A stretch of 64,000 nucleotides of DNA from Chelativorans intermedius. Lineage in GTDB: Bacteria > Pseudomonadota > Alphaproteobacteria > Rhizobiales > Rhizobiaceae. Each line of letters opens with the position of its first letter. The first letter of the stretch is position 1. The position numbers were made by a program, and so were the translations under genes. This document shows, in pieces, positions 57,244 through 64,000 of the stretch. The notes below the pieces were generated by a model. The model was not told the DNA's origin. It saw only the letters and a program-made list of their open reading frames with translations, and made no database searches. The stretch spans positions 58,530-122,529 of the forward strand of contig NZ_JAODNW010000013.1 of the NCBI RefSeq assembly GCF_025398255.1, read 5' to 3'.

Positions 57244-57444
57244 CCGCACCGGCGCGCGGGCGTTCGACGACGATTGCAAAAGGCCACCCCGCCGGAGAAG
57301 CCTCGGATTCGTCGAACGGCGCGAGGAAGATCAACCCCCGTCCGCGCGCCCGCAGTGCGCGTCAGCCCCCTCCAGAAGAGGCGCAAACCATGTCTGCGGC
57401 ATGAGGTGTAGATCAGGTGCCTGGAACGGACCCAACAAGCAAAA

Positions 57445-57521
57445 TGGCGCGCCCGAAAGGATTCGAACCTCTGACCCCCAGATTCGTAGTCTGGTGCTCT
57501 ATCCAGCTGAGCTACGGGCGC
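57445..57521 (-). tRNA. tRNA-Arg (ACG anticodon)
   Basis: On the minus strand the acceptor stem is GCGCCCG/CGGGCGC and the D-arm AGCTCAGCTGGATAGAGC. The anticodon stem CCAGA/TCTGG surrounds CTACGAA (anticodon ACG), the T-loop is TTCGAAT, and the 3' CCA is encoded at 57445-57447. The first anticodon base is expected to become inosine and read CGU, CGC and CGA. Confidence 0.97.
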
Positions 57522-57640
57522 GCTGGCTGCCTTGCGGCAGCGGGAGGTGCCGGTGCCTGGCGCGGCGACCGGACGCCCGCTTACCTAGCGATTGAGAGCG
57601 CCAAAAGCAAGCGTTGAATGACAATTCTTTGACGTCGTTT

Positions 57641-59158
57641 TCATGGCGCTGGCCTGTCGTGCGGCACGGCCTGGCGACTGGCGCCCGCCGCGGCCGTCCG
57701 CTCCTCCCGCGTGCTGCCGTCGGGCAGCGTGATGCTGAAGACGGTGAGCCCGTTGCCGCTTTCCACAAGCGTGATCTCGCCGCCATGGGCGTGCACCAGT
57801 TCCTGGGCAATGGCCAGGCCCAGACCCGTGCCCCCGCTCTTGGCCGCGCCGCGGAAGGCGGCAAACAGGTTCTCGCGCGCCCGTGGCGGCAGGCCGGGTC
57901 CGGTATCGGAGACAAAGATCCGCACCGCGCCCCTCTCGCGCGCCGTGGAAAGGGTGAGGCGGCGCACCAGTGCCGCCTCCCTGTCGCCGGACATGGCCTG
58001 CACGGCGTTGCGGCACAGATTGGACAGAACGCGGAAGAGCTGCTCGGCATCGGCCTCCACTTCCAGCTCCGGGTCGACCGCATTGACGAACTCGATGCCG
58101 CTCGCCGGGTCGATGGCCAGCGTTGCCTGCACGTCCTCGACAAGCTGGAAGAGGCGCAGGCGCCGCCGCTGCGGCGGCGCCTCCTGCGTCCGGCCATAGG
58201 CCAGGACCCCTTCCGAATAGGCGACCGCCCGGTCGAGGGTGCGCACCAGGCGCGGGGTCAGCGACTGCACGGTGGGGTCCGACACCCGCGCCAGCCGGTC
58301 GGACATGAGCTGTGCCGAGGCCAGCATGTTGCGCATGTCGTGATTGATCTTGGAGACGGCCAGTCCCAGATCGGCCAGCCGCTTGCGCTCGCCCAGCGCG
58401 CGGTGCAGCGCCTGCTGCATGCCGGCGAGCTCGCGCTCGGCAATGCCGATCTCGTCTCCCCGGTCTTCCGGCCTGATGATGCGCTCGGCATCGTCGGGCG
58501 CGGCGGCAAACGCCAGCATGGACTGCGTCATGGCGCGGATGGGCCGGATCATGATGCGGTTGATGGCGTAGAAGACCAGCATGGCGGTGATGAGCGAGAT
58601 GATCAGCGACAGTGCAGCCACGTTGCGCGCATAGACCAGCATGGCCGAGCGCAGGGCGCTGTCGGGCACGACGATCTCATACTCGCTGCGGCTTTCGCCG
58701 ACGCTGCCGTAGATGCGCAACAGCCGGTCGCCGCCGAAGAACATGGTGTCGAAGGCCTGTGCGATGGCCTGCAAGGGCCCCACCATGTCGAGATTGATGT
58801 GCATGTCGACCTCCGGCGGCATCTCGGAGACGACGAGCAGGCGCGCGCTGCCTTCGTCGCGCACGGCAATCGTCTTGGCGCCCGTGGCCATCAGCACGTC
58901 GTTGCTGGCCTGCCGGCTGAGGCTGTTGGGGTCGCCCTCCATCAGCACGATGCCGAGGGTCGCCACCGTCTGCAGCCGCTGGCGCATCCATTGCTGGCCG
59001 AAATTGGCCACGGAGGGAATGAAGATCAGCACCTCCGCCGCCATCACGAAAAGGATGGTGAGAAGCAGGAGCTTGGTTGACAGGCCGCGCGTCAGCGGAA
59101 CCGAGCCCGCATTGCCTGGCAACTCGCCATGTTCCCGCTTTTCGTCCGCCATCGCCAT
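57641..59158 (-). CDS. Membrane sensor histidine kinase (orphan)
   Basis: This 505-residue kinase has helix 1 at about 29-49 (LLLLTILFVMAAEVLIFIPS) and a periplasmic sensor of about 130 residues. Helix 2 is at about 180-200 (AALSLIISLITAMLVFYAI), followed by a HAMP-like linker (MIRPIRAMTQSM). The phosphoacceptor His273 is in SKINHDMRNMLASAQ, and the ATPase has SNLCRNAVQAM (N box), DTGPGLP (G1) and GGTGLGLAIAQELVHAHGG (G2). All catalytic boxes are intact. The H box NHDMRNML differs from the common HELRTPL. No response regulator gene is in the window. It starts 42 bases after the flavoprotein gene in the same direction, so it may belong to that operon. Confidence 0.9.
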   Translation of the reverse strand: MAMADEKREHGELPGNAGSVPLTRGLSTKLLLLTILFVMAAEVLIFIPSVANFGQQWMRQRLQTVATLGIVLMEGDPNSLSRQASNDVLMATGAKTIAVRDEGSARLLVVSEMPPEVDMHINLDMVGPLQAIAQAFDTMFFGGDRLLRIYGSVGESRSEYEIVVPDSALRSAMLVYARNVAALSLIISLITAMLVFYAINRIMIRPIRAMTQSMLAFAAAPDDAERIIRPEDRGDEIGIAERELAGMQQALHRALGERKRLADLGLAVSKINHDMRNMLASAQLMSDRLARVSDPTVQSLTPRLVRTLDRAVAYSEGVLAYGRTQEAPPQRRRLRLFQLVEDVQATLAIDPASGIEFVNAVDPELEVEADAEQLFRVLSNLCRNAVQAMSGDREAALVRRLTLSTARERGAVRIFVSDTGPGLPPRARENLFAAFRGAAKSGGTGLGLAIAQELVHAHGGEITLVESGNGLTVFSITLPDGSTREERTAAAGASRQAVPHDRPAP

Positions 59159-59200
59159 TCCCGTGGGCCTTCACGGGCGCCCGTGCGGCACCCCGCTCCC

Positions 59201-60628
59201 CTAACCGAATAAACGCAGAAAGCGGATCAGTCCACGCACCATGGGCTTGCCGGCCGCCCCGGCATAGTAGGCGATGGCCGCCCGCTTGCCGATCTCTCCG
59301 AGGGTGGGATAGGGCGCGACATAGCCCGCCACGTCGCGCAGGCGCAGGCGGCGGGCCATGGCGAGCGACCAGAAATGCATCATCTCGCCCGCCCCCGCGC
59401 CGGCGATGGACACACCCAGAATGCGCCCGCCGCGTCCGGCCACCAGCTTGATGAAGCCTTCGCCGCGGCGCTCGGCCAGCGCCCTGTCGTTCTCCGCATA
59501 GGGCCAGCGCAACACGGTGACACCCCTGTGCCGTTCGCGCGCCTGTGCCTCCGTCAGCCCGATATGGGCAAGCTCGGGTTCGGTGTAGGTAGCGCGTGGC
59601 ACGAGCTGCGGGTTCTCCCGCGCCGGCAGGCGGAACAGCAGGGCCCGGATGACGAGACCGGCATGGTAATTGGCCACATGGGTGAACTGCAGCCCGCCCG
59701 CCACGTCGCCGATGGCGTAGACCCGCCGGTTGGTGGTGCGCAGCCTGTCCGACACCTTGATGCCCTTTGCATCATGGGCGATGCCGGCCTCTTCCAGCCC
59801 CAGCCCCGCCACGTTGGGCCGCCTGCCGGTCGCCACCAGGAGGTGGGAACCGTCGAGCGTGCGTGTGCCTTCCGCGTCCTCCAAGTGCAGGCGCACGCCG
59901 GTGCGCCCGTGCCTTTCGGCGCGCATCACCTTCGTGCGCTCGAGAATCTCGACACCCTCGGCCCGCAACCGCTCGAGCACCACCGCCGCCAGCTCGGGCT
60001 CCTCCCGGGCGAGCGCCGTGGCCGCCTCGATGACGGTCACCTGCGCGCCCAGCCGCCGATGCGCCTGCGCCAGCTCCAGCCCGACCGGCCCGGCACCGAT
60101 GATGACAAGATGCGAGGGCAGGCGGGGGCGCGCGAAGATCGTCTCGTTGGTGAGATACGGCACCGAATCCAGCCCCGGGATCGGCGGCACCATGGGGGAG
60201 GAGCCGGTGGCCACCACAAAGCGCCGGGCCCGGATCTCGTGGTCGCCGGCCACCACCGTGCGTGCATCCTTGAAGCGCGCCGTCTCCTGCAGAACCCGCA
60301 CACCCAGCGCCGTGAAGCGCTCTACCGAATCGTTGGGCGCGATGGTGGCGATGGTGCGCTCGACATGCCGCATCACCCCGGCAAAATCCACCTGCGGCTC
60401 GACGTCTGCAACGCCGAAGCCCGCTCCCTGGGTGAGGCGGTGCGCCTGTTTGCCCGCCGCGATGAGCGACTTGGAGGGCACGCAGCCATAGTTCAGGCAG
60501 TCGCCCCCCATCTTGCCCCTTTCGATCAGCACCACGGGCACGCCGAAGGCCGCGGCCGCGGCCGCTACTGTCAACCCGCCGGAGCCGCCGCCGATGACGC
60601 AGATATCCGGTTTCAGCACCTTGGCCAT
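59201..60628 (-). CDS. Pyridine nucleotide-disulfide oxidoreductase, mercuric-reductase-like
   Basis: This 475-residue FAD enzyme has the redox-active disulfide C44/C49 in GGDCLNYGCVPSKSL, a second NAD(P) fold (VIIGAGPVGLELAQAHRRLG) and the FAD motif TTNRRVYAIGDVAGG. Where lipoamide dehydrogenases have a C-terminal His-Pro-Thr, this protein has APYPTLGE, so the usual catalytic His is absent. There is no N-terminal metal-binding domain and no vicinal C-terminal cysteines as in true MerA. From memory such proteins commonly pair with, or are fused to, TVP38/TMEM64 membrane proteins, and exactly that gene lies 34 bases upstream. Substrate unknown. Confidence 0.88.
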   Translation of the reverse strand: MAKVLKPDICVIGGGSGGLTVAAAAAAFGVPVVLIERGKMGGDCLNYGCVPSKSLIAAGKQAHRLTQGAGFGVADVEPQVDFAGVMRHVERTIATIAPNDSVERFTALGVRVLQETARFKDARTVVAGDHEIRARRFVVATGSSPMVPPIPGLDSVPYLTNETIFARPRLPSHLVIIGAGPVGLELAQAHRRLGAQVTVIEAATALAREEPELAAVVLERLRAEGVEILERTKVMRAERHGRTGVRLHLEDAEGTRTLDGSHLLVATGRRPNVAGLGLEEAGIAHDAKGIKVSDRLRTTNRRVYAIGDVAGGLQFTHVANYHAGLVIRALLFRLPARENPQLVPRATYTEPELAHIGLTEAQARERHRGVTVLRWPYAENDRALAERRGEGFIKLVAGRGGRILGVSIAGAGAGEMMHFWSLAMARRLRLRDVAGYVAPYPTLGEIGKRAAIAYYAGAAGKPMVRGLIRFLRLFG

Positions 60629-60662
60629 GCGCATTTGCCTCGCTTCTGGATGGCGGAGACGG

Positions 60663-61412
60663 TCAGGAGGACCGCGCACCGCGCAGCTTCCTGACGATGA
60701 TGGGGATTGCCGCCACGGCGGCAAGTGCGGCAAGCGCAATGGTCAGCTCCGGCGTCACCAGATCGGCAATGCCGGGCTCACGCCCCGCCGCTGCCGCCGA
60801 GACCAGAACGCTTTCCAGCCCGTGGCCGAGATAGGCATAGGCGAAGGTGGCCGGCGCAATGCCGAGCGCCGTGGCAGTTACATAGGTCTTGAGACGCACG
60901 TGGAAGAAGGCGGGCGCGATGTTGACCACCCAGAAGGGGAAGACCGGCGCCAGGCGCAGGATCAGGAGATAGCCGAAGGCGCCCTCCTCGAAGCCGCGCG
61001 CAAGCCGTGCAGCGCGGCCGCTCATCCGCCGCTTCAACACGTCGCCGAGCGCGGTGCGGGCGGCCAGGAAGAGGGCCGTGGCCCCCGCTGTGGCCGCCAC
61101 CACCACCAGGCTGCCGCCCAGCAGCCATCCGAACAGGAAGCCGCCTGCCACGGTCAGCAGCGAGGCGGCAGGAAAGGCAATCGCCACGGCCGCCGCGTAG
61201 AACAGCGCGAAGAGCGCCGGTGCCAGCAGGGGATGAGCGGCCACATAGGCCTTCAGCGCCACGCGGCTTTCGGCCAGTGCGGCAAGCGTAAAATGGCGGT
61301 GCCAGCCCATGGCATAGGCGCCGAACAACGCGAGGAGCACGAGCGCAAGGGGCGCCCAGCGCCACAGCATGCGGCGTGCCTGCGTCCCTGTCGTCTCGCC
61401 TGTCATGGTCAT
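60663..61412 (-). CDS. TVP38/TMEM64-family (VTT/DedA-like) membrane protein
   Basis: This 249-residue protein has about six hydrophobic segments. The VTT domain core is seen in FALFYAAAVAIAFPAASLLT and GGFLFGWLLGGSLVVVAATAGATALFL, followed by LRLAPVFPFWVVNIAPAFF, the family's re-entrant motif. VTT proteins are linked to lipid scrambling or transport, though this bacterial subgroup is not characterised. The start MTMTGETTGTQ was chosen; an ATG two codons on is possible. It is first gene of the likely operon with the MerA-like flavoprotein and the histidine kinase. Confidence 0.87.
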   Translation of the reverse strand: MTMTGETTGTQARRMLWRWAPLALVLLALFGAYAMGWHRHFTLAALAESRVALKAYVAAHPLLAPALFALFYAAAVAIAFPAASLLTVAGGFLFGWLLGGSLVVVAATAGATALFLAARTALGDVLKRRMSGRAARLARGFEEGAFGYLLILRLAPVFPFWVVNIAPAFFHVRLKTYVTATALGIAPATFAYAYLGHGLESVLVSAAAAGREPGIADLVTPELTIALAALAAVAAIPIIVRKLRGARSS

Positions 61413-61446
61413 GCCCGCGCCTTGTTCTGTCCTGGTGGTGCGATCC

Positions 61447-61469
61447 AAACAGATGGAACCCATCTGTTT
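61447..61469. other. Perfect 10-bp inverted repeat upstream of the TVP38 gene
   Basis: AAACAGATGG (61447-61456), loop AAC, CCATCTGTTT (61460-61469), 34 bases before the TVP38 start codon. It could be an operator, a leader stem or a small terminator for the DoxX gene reading from the right, where AAA/TTT ends would help. 61470-61603 holds a second GC palindrome (GCGGCCGC near 61567 and 61588) and no gene. Confidence 0.5.
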
Positions 61470-61603
61470 CGGTCAGACCACGAGCCCTGGCGCCTAGATG
61501 ACCCTTTCCTTGCCATCCTGCAATGCGGCAAGCTCCATCTCACCGCGTTTTGAGCGTGCCCGCGGCCGCCTTCACTCTCCCGTGATGCGGCCGCGGGAGA
61601 GCG

Positions 61604-61987
61604 TCAGCTGCGCCGCGTGTCGAGCGAAAGGCTGCCGGCGCCGTGCGCGATCAGCGTCAGGAAGCCGCCGATGATCGCCAGATTCTTCAGCAGCATGGTG
61701 ACCTGCATCTGATCGCCGAAGTCCAGATGCGCGATGAGCGTGGCGGCAAGCGTGAACGCGGCCAGGACGAGCGCGGCAATGCGTGTCTTGAAGCCGACGA
61801 GCACGGCAAGCCCGCCCACAAGCTCCACGAGCCCGACCAGAACCGCGCTGATCATCGGCATCGGGATGCCGAGGCTGCCGAAATAGCCGGCCGTGCCGCC
61901 GATGTTGGTGAGCTTGCCGAAGCCGGCGAAGATGAAGATCGCGGCGATGAGGATACGCCCCAGAAGAAGGAGTGCGCTGTTTGACAT
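61604..61987 (-). CDS. DoxX-family membrane protein
   Basis: This 127-residue, four-helix protein of the DoxX/SURF4-like family begins LLLGRILIAAIFIFAGFGKL with the characteristic GKL after helix 1. Helix 2 to 4 follow (AVLVGLVELVGGLAVLVGF, LVLAAFTLAATLIAH, LLKNLAIIGGFLTLIAHG). DoxX proteins are connected with redox stress or respiratory functions in other bacteria; a specific role is unknown. It stands alone between the TVP38 unit and fumC. Confidence 0.87.
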   Translation of the reverse strand: MSNSALLLLGRILIAAIFIFAGFGKLTNIGGTAGYFGSLGIPMPMISAVLVGLVELVGGLAVLVGFKTRIAALVLAAFTLAATLIAHLDFGDQMQVTMLLKNLAIIGGFLTLIAHGAGSLSLDTRRS

Positions 61988-62324
61988 GTCGAGAATCCGT
62001 CGTTGTTGAAAAGACTGTGCGGCCTTTGGAGCCGATCTCGAAACCGATCGAACCGAGGCGGGAAAGGTAATCTCCCAAGCGCCGAAGCGCTCAAGAATGC
62101 CAGTTGCCGCCGCCCGGCACCGTCGGGTTCCTGACGGCTCTTACAGGCTCTGCGCCGGCTGGACCATGCCTGCTTTTGTTGACGCAGTGTTTTCCTCCTG
62201 CCCTCGGCCCCGCCGGCCGCGGGAGCGGCAACGAACGCGCTTCTCGCCCGGAGAGGAGGCATGTCAATCCATGGCATGCCCGACCGGCGCGCCTGCCCGC
62301 CGGGGGGGCGTGGCGGGAGGAGAC
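61988..62324. other. Intergenic region between doxX and fumC
   Basis: No gene is supported in these 337 bases on either strand. Small inverted repeats are present (AGCGCCGAAGCGCT at 62079-62092), and several GC-rich patches, but no T-run terminator or clear promoter. The doxX promoter must lie in the left part since doxX reads leftward from 61987. Confidence 0.4.
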
Positions 62325-63716
62325 TCAGGAGGGAGCGATCATCTTTTCGGGCCGCACGAGACGGTCGTACTCCTCTTCCGAGACAAGGCCGCTCTTGAGA
62401 GCCTCCTCGCGCAGCGTCGTGCCGTTCTTGTGCGCGGCCTTGGCGATTCTGGCGGCGTTGTCGTAGCCGATGGCGGGCGCCAGTGCAGTCACTAGCATCA
62501 GCGAGCGTTCGAGCCCCGCCTTGATGTTGTCCTCGCGCGGCTCGATGCCGGCCACGCAATTGTCGGTGAAGGAAACCGCCGCATCGGCCATCAGCCGCAC
62601 CGACTGCAGGAAATTGTAGGCCATGACGGGATTGTAGACGTTGAGCTCGAAATGGCCCTGGCTGCCCGCAAATGTGAGCGCGGCATGGTTGCCGAAGATC
62701 TGCACGCAGACCTGGGTCAGCGCTTCGCACTGGGTGGGGTTCACCTTGCCCGGCATGATGGAAGAGCCGGGCTCGTTTTCCGGCAGGGCCAGCTCGCCGA
62801 GGCCGGAGCGTGGGCCGGAGCCCAGGAAACGGATGTCATTGGCGATCTTGAACAGCGAGGCGGCCGCCGTATTGATGGCGCCGTGCGAGAAGACCATCGC
62901 ATCATGCGCGGCCAGTGCCTCGAACTTGTTGGGCGCGGTGACGAAGGGCAGGCCGGTGATGGCGGCAATCCGCTCCGCCACCTTCTCGGCAAAGCCTATC
63001 GGCGCATTGAGCCCGGTTCCCACCGCCGTGCCGCCCTGGGCAAGCTGCATCAGGCCCGGCAGCGTGCTTTCGATGCGGGCGATGCCGTTTTCCACCTGCG
63101 CGGCATAGCCGGAAAACTCCTGGCCGAGGGTGAGCGGCGTGGCATCCTGCGTGTGGGTGCGGCCGATCTTGATGATGTGCGCCCACGCCCTTGCCTTCTC
63201 CTCCAGCGCTGCATGAAGCTTCCTGAGCGCCGGCAGGAGCCGGTGGGTGATCTCTTCCGCGCAGGCGATGTGCATGGCCGTCGGGTAGGTGTCGTTGGAC
63301 GACTGGCTCATGTTCACATGGTCGTTGGGGTGGACCGGCTTTTTCGAGCCCATCTCGCCGCCCAGCATCTCGATGGCGCGATTTGCGATCACCTCGTTGG
63401 CGTTCATGTTGGACTGGGTGCCCGAGCCCGTCTGCCAGACAACCAGGGGAAAGTGCTCGTCGAGCTTGCCGTCGATCACCTCCTGCGCGGCATCGACGAT
63501 GGCCTTGCCGAGCGCCGGATCGAGCCGGCCGAGCGCCATGTTGGCCTCCGCCGCCGCCCGCTTGACGATGCCGAGCGCCCGCACGATGGGCAGCGGCTGC
63601 TTTTCCCAGCCGATCCTGAAATTGCCCAGCGAACGCTGCGCCTGCGCGCCCCAATAGCGGTCCGCCGGCACGTCGATCGGGCCGAAGGTGTCGGTTTCGA
63701 TGCGGGTCTTGGTCAT
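62325..63716 (-). CDS. fumC: Class II fumarate hydratase
   Basis: This 463-residue iron-independent fumarase of the citric acid cycle interconverts fumarate and malate. Family blocks are [62 protein letters not shown] with the catalytic-site His, and the signature [15 protein letters not shown]. Length is exactly that of FumC. The start [20 protein letters not shown] was selected because the extension upstream has no similarity. A palindrome and two terminators lie upstream. Confidence 0.96.
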   Translation of the reverse strand: MTKTRIETDTFGPIDVPADRYWGAQAQRSLGNFRIGWEKQPLPIVRALGIVKRAAAEANMALGRLDPALGKAIVDAAQEVIDGKLDEHFPLVVWQTGSGTQSNMNANEVIANRAIEMLGGEMGSKKPVHPNDHVNMSQSSNDTYPTAMHIACAEEITHRLLPALRKLHAALEEKARAWAHIIKIGRTHTQDATPLTLGQEFSGYAAQVENGIARIESTLPGLMQLAQGGTAVGTGLNAPIGFAEKVAERIAAITGLPFVTAPNKFEALAAHDAMVFSHGAINTAAASLFKIANDIRFLGSGPRSGLGELALPENEPGSSIMPGKVNPTQCEALTQVCVQIFGNHAALTFAGSQGHFELNVYNPVMAYNFLQSVRLMADAAVSFTDNCVAGIEPREDNIKAGLERSLMLVTALAPAIGYDNAARIAKAAHKNGTTLREEALKSGLVSEEEYDRLVRPEKMIAPS

Positions 63717-63880
63717 GCGGTACCTCCCTTCGTTTGCGGCGCCTGGGGGCGGATCGTTGCAGCGGCGTGCCGAAGAGTGGAACCCGGTTTCCGGCACGTG
63801 CCGCGACATGGTGGAACTTGAAGCCATGGACGCGATTGCGAAACCGCACCCGTGGCTCTAATGGCGCGTGCGCGGGTGAT

Positions 63881-63899
63881 TTGCAATGGTGCACTGCAA
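63881..63899. promoter_or_regulatory. Imperfect palindrome upstream of fumC
   Basis: TTGCAATGGTGCACTGCAA has five perfect outer pairs (TTGCA/TGCAA) and 14 of 19 symmetric positions. It lies 165 bases before the fumC start codon, next to the minus-strand terminator. It could be an operator; no regulator is identified. Confidence 0.4.
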
Positions 63900-63906
63900 T
63901 GAAAAA

Positions 63907-63924
63907 GGGCGCCCGAAGGCGCCC
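63907..63924 (-). terminator. Rho-independent terminator on the minus strand
   Basis: Read on the minus strand: GGGCGCC-TTCG-GGCGCCC followed by TTTTT. This is a textbook hairpin with a TTCG tetraloop and T-run. It would end transcription of a minus-strand gene lying beyond the right edge. Confidence 0.85.
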
Positions 63925-63937
63925 TCAGACCGCTGAC

Positions 63938-63968
63938 AAACCCCGTCATTTTCGGCGGGGTTTTGTTT
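63938..63968 (+). terminator. Hairpin with T-run on the plus strand
   Basis: AAACCCCG (63938-63945) pairs with CGGGGTTT (63956-63963) across a ten-base loop, and TTTTGTTTT follows. It reads as a rightward terminator, although no plus-strand gene is seen in the preceding 6 kb. It may act on antisense transcripts or serve as part of a two-way terminator with the adjacent hairpin. Confidence 0.65.
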
Positions 63969-64000
63969 TATGGGTTTGTTGGGGTTTGGGATTTCGTTGT

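Noticed and set aside
59201..60628. True mercuric reductase or lipoamide dehydrogenase
   Set aside because: The vicinal C-terminal cysteines and N-terminal HMA domain of MerA are missing, as is the His-Pro-Thr of lipoamide dehydrogenase; no mer or 2-oxoacid dehydrogenase genes are nearby.

Overview
The window is about 64 kb of high-GC DNA with tightly packed genes. It reads as chromosome of an alphaproteobacterium, most likely order Hyphomicrobiales (Rhizobiales) and possibly the Phyllobacteriaceae. The reasons are the malic enzyme (phosphotransacetylase-fused type)/mutS/glnD/murJ/trpS/usp/nfu block, the NadQ-type control of nadABC, a candidate Irr box, and the family types throughout. The species assignment is inference. 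I see 51 protein genes (one cut by the left edge) and two tRNAs (Thr-CGT, Arg-ACG), and no insertion sequence, prophage or CRISPR array.

Layout. 1-0.9 kb: end-truncated ferredoxin-reductase-type flavoprotein and tRNA-Thr. 1.1-5.0 kb: a coxSLM operon of the form II (AYRGAGR) CO-dehydrogenase-like type, with a related inverted-repeat element in each gene junction. 5.0-17 kb: housekeeping genes (malic enzyme, mutS, glnD, murJ, trpS, universal stress protein, Nfu). 17-25.6 kb: sugar-acid style catabolism: an IlvD/Edd dehydratase, a CoxG-like gene, a TRAP transporter, an LDH2-type dehydrogenase and an SDR, with a divergent GntR regulator carrying two winged-helix domains. 25.6-27.5 kb: Mrp ATPase and a LysE-type exporter. 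27.6-34.5 kb: LysR regulator and the complete NAD-linked molybdenum formate dehydrogenase operon fdsGBA-fdhD-fdsD. 34.7-37.1 kb: a lipoprotein subtilisin autotransporter. 37.4-41.8 kb: nadABC with the regulator NadQ and two operator-like palindromes.

42-44.8 kb: a MarR regulator with a four-cysteine tail, divergent from a secreted His/Asp-rich protein of unknown function, then a glutamine-amidotransferase-like protein and a YggS-type PLP protein. 45-51.8 kb: an arabinoside utilisation unit (ArsR-type regulator, intracellular GH51 arabinofuranosidase, ABC importer) with the same 19-bp motif before both regulator and enzyme gene. 51.8-55.2 kb: BCCT osmolyte importer and MscS channel. 55.6-57.2 kb: divergent argP/argO. 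57.4-61.4 kb: tRNA-Arg, then a probable TVP38 / MerA-like flavoprotein / histidine kinase operon. 61.6-63.7 kb: DoxX and class II fumarase. The right end holds two back-to-back terminators.

Three copies of a dispersed 70-100 bp two-hairpin repeat lie exactly at the ends of convergent gene pairs (19.5, 34.6 and 57.2 kb). The most interesting regulatory units are the MarR/secreted-protein pair, the tandem-winged-helix GntR with two sites 21 bp apart, and the arabinofuranosidase regulator with its paired motif.
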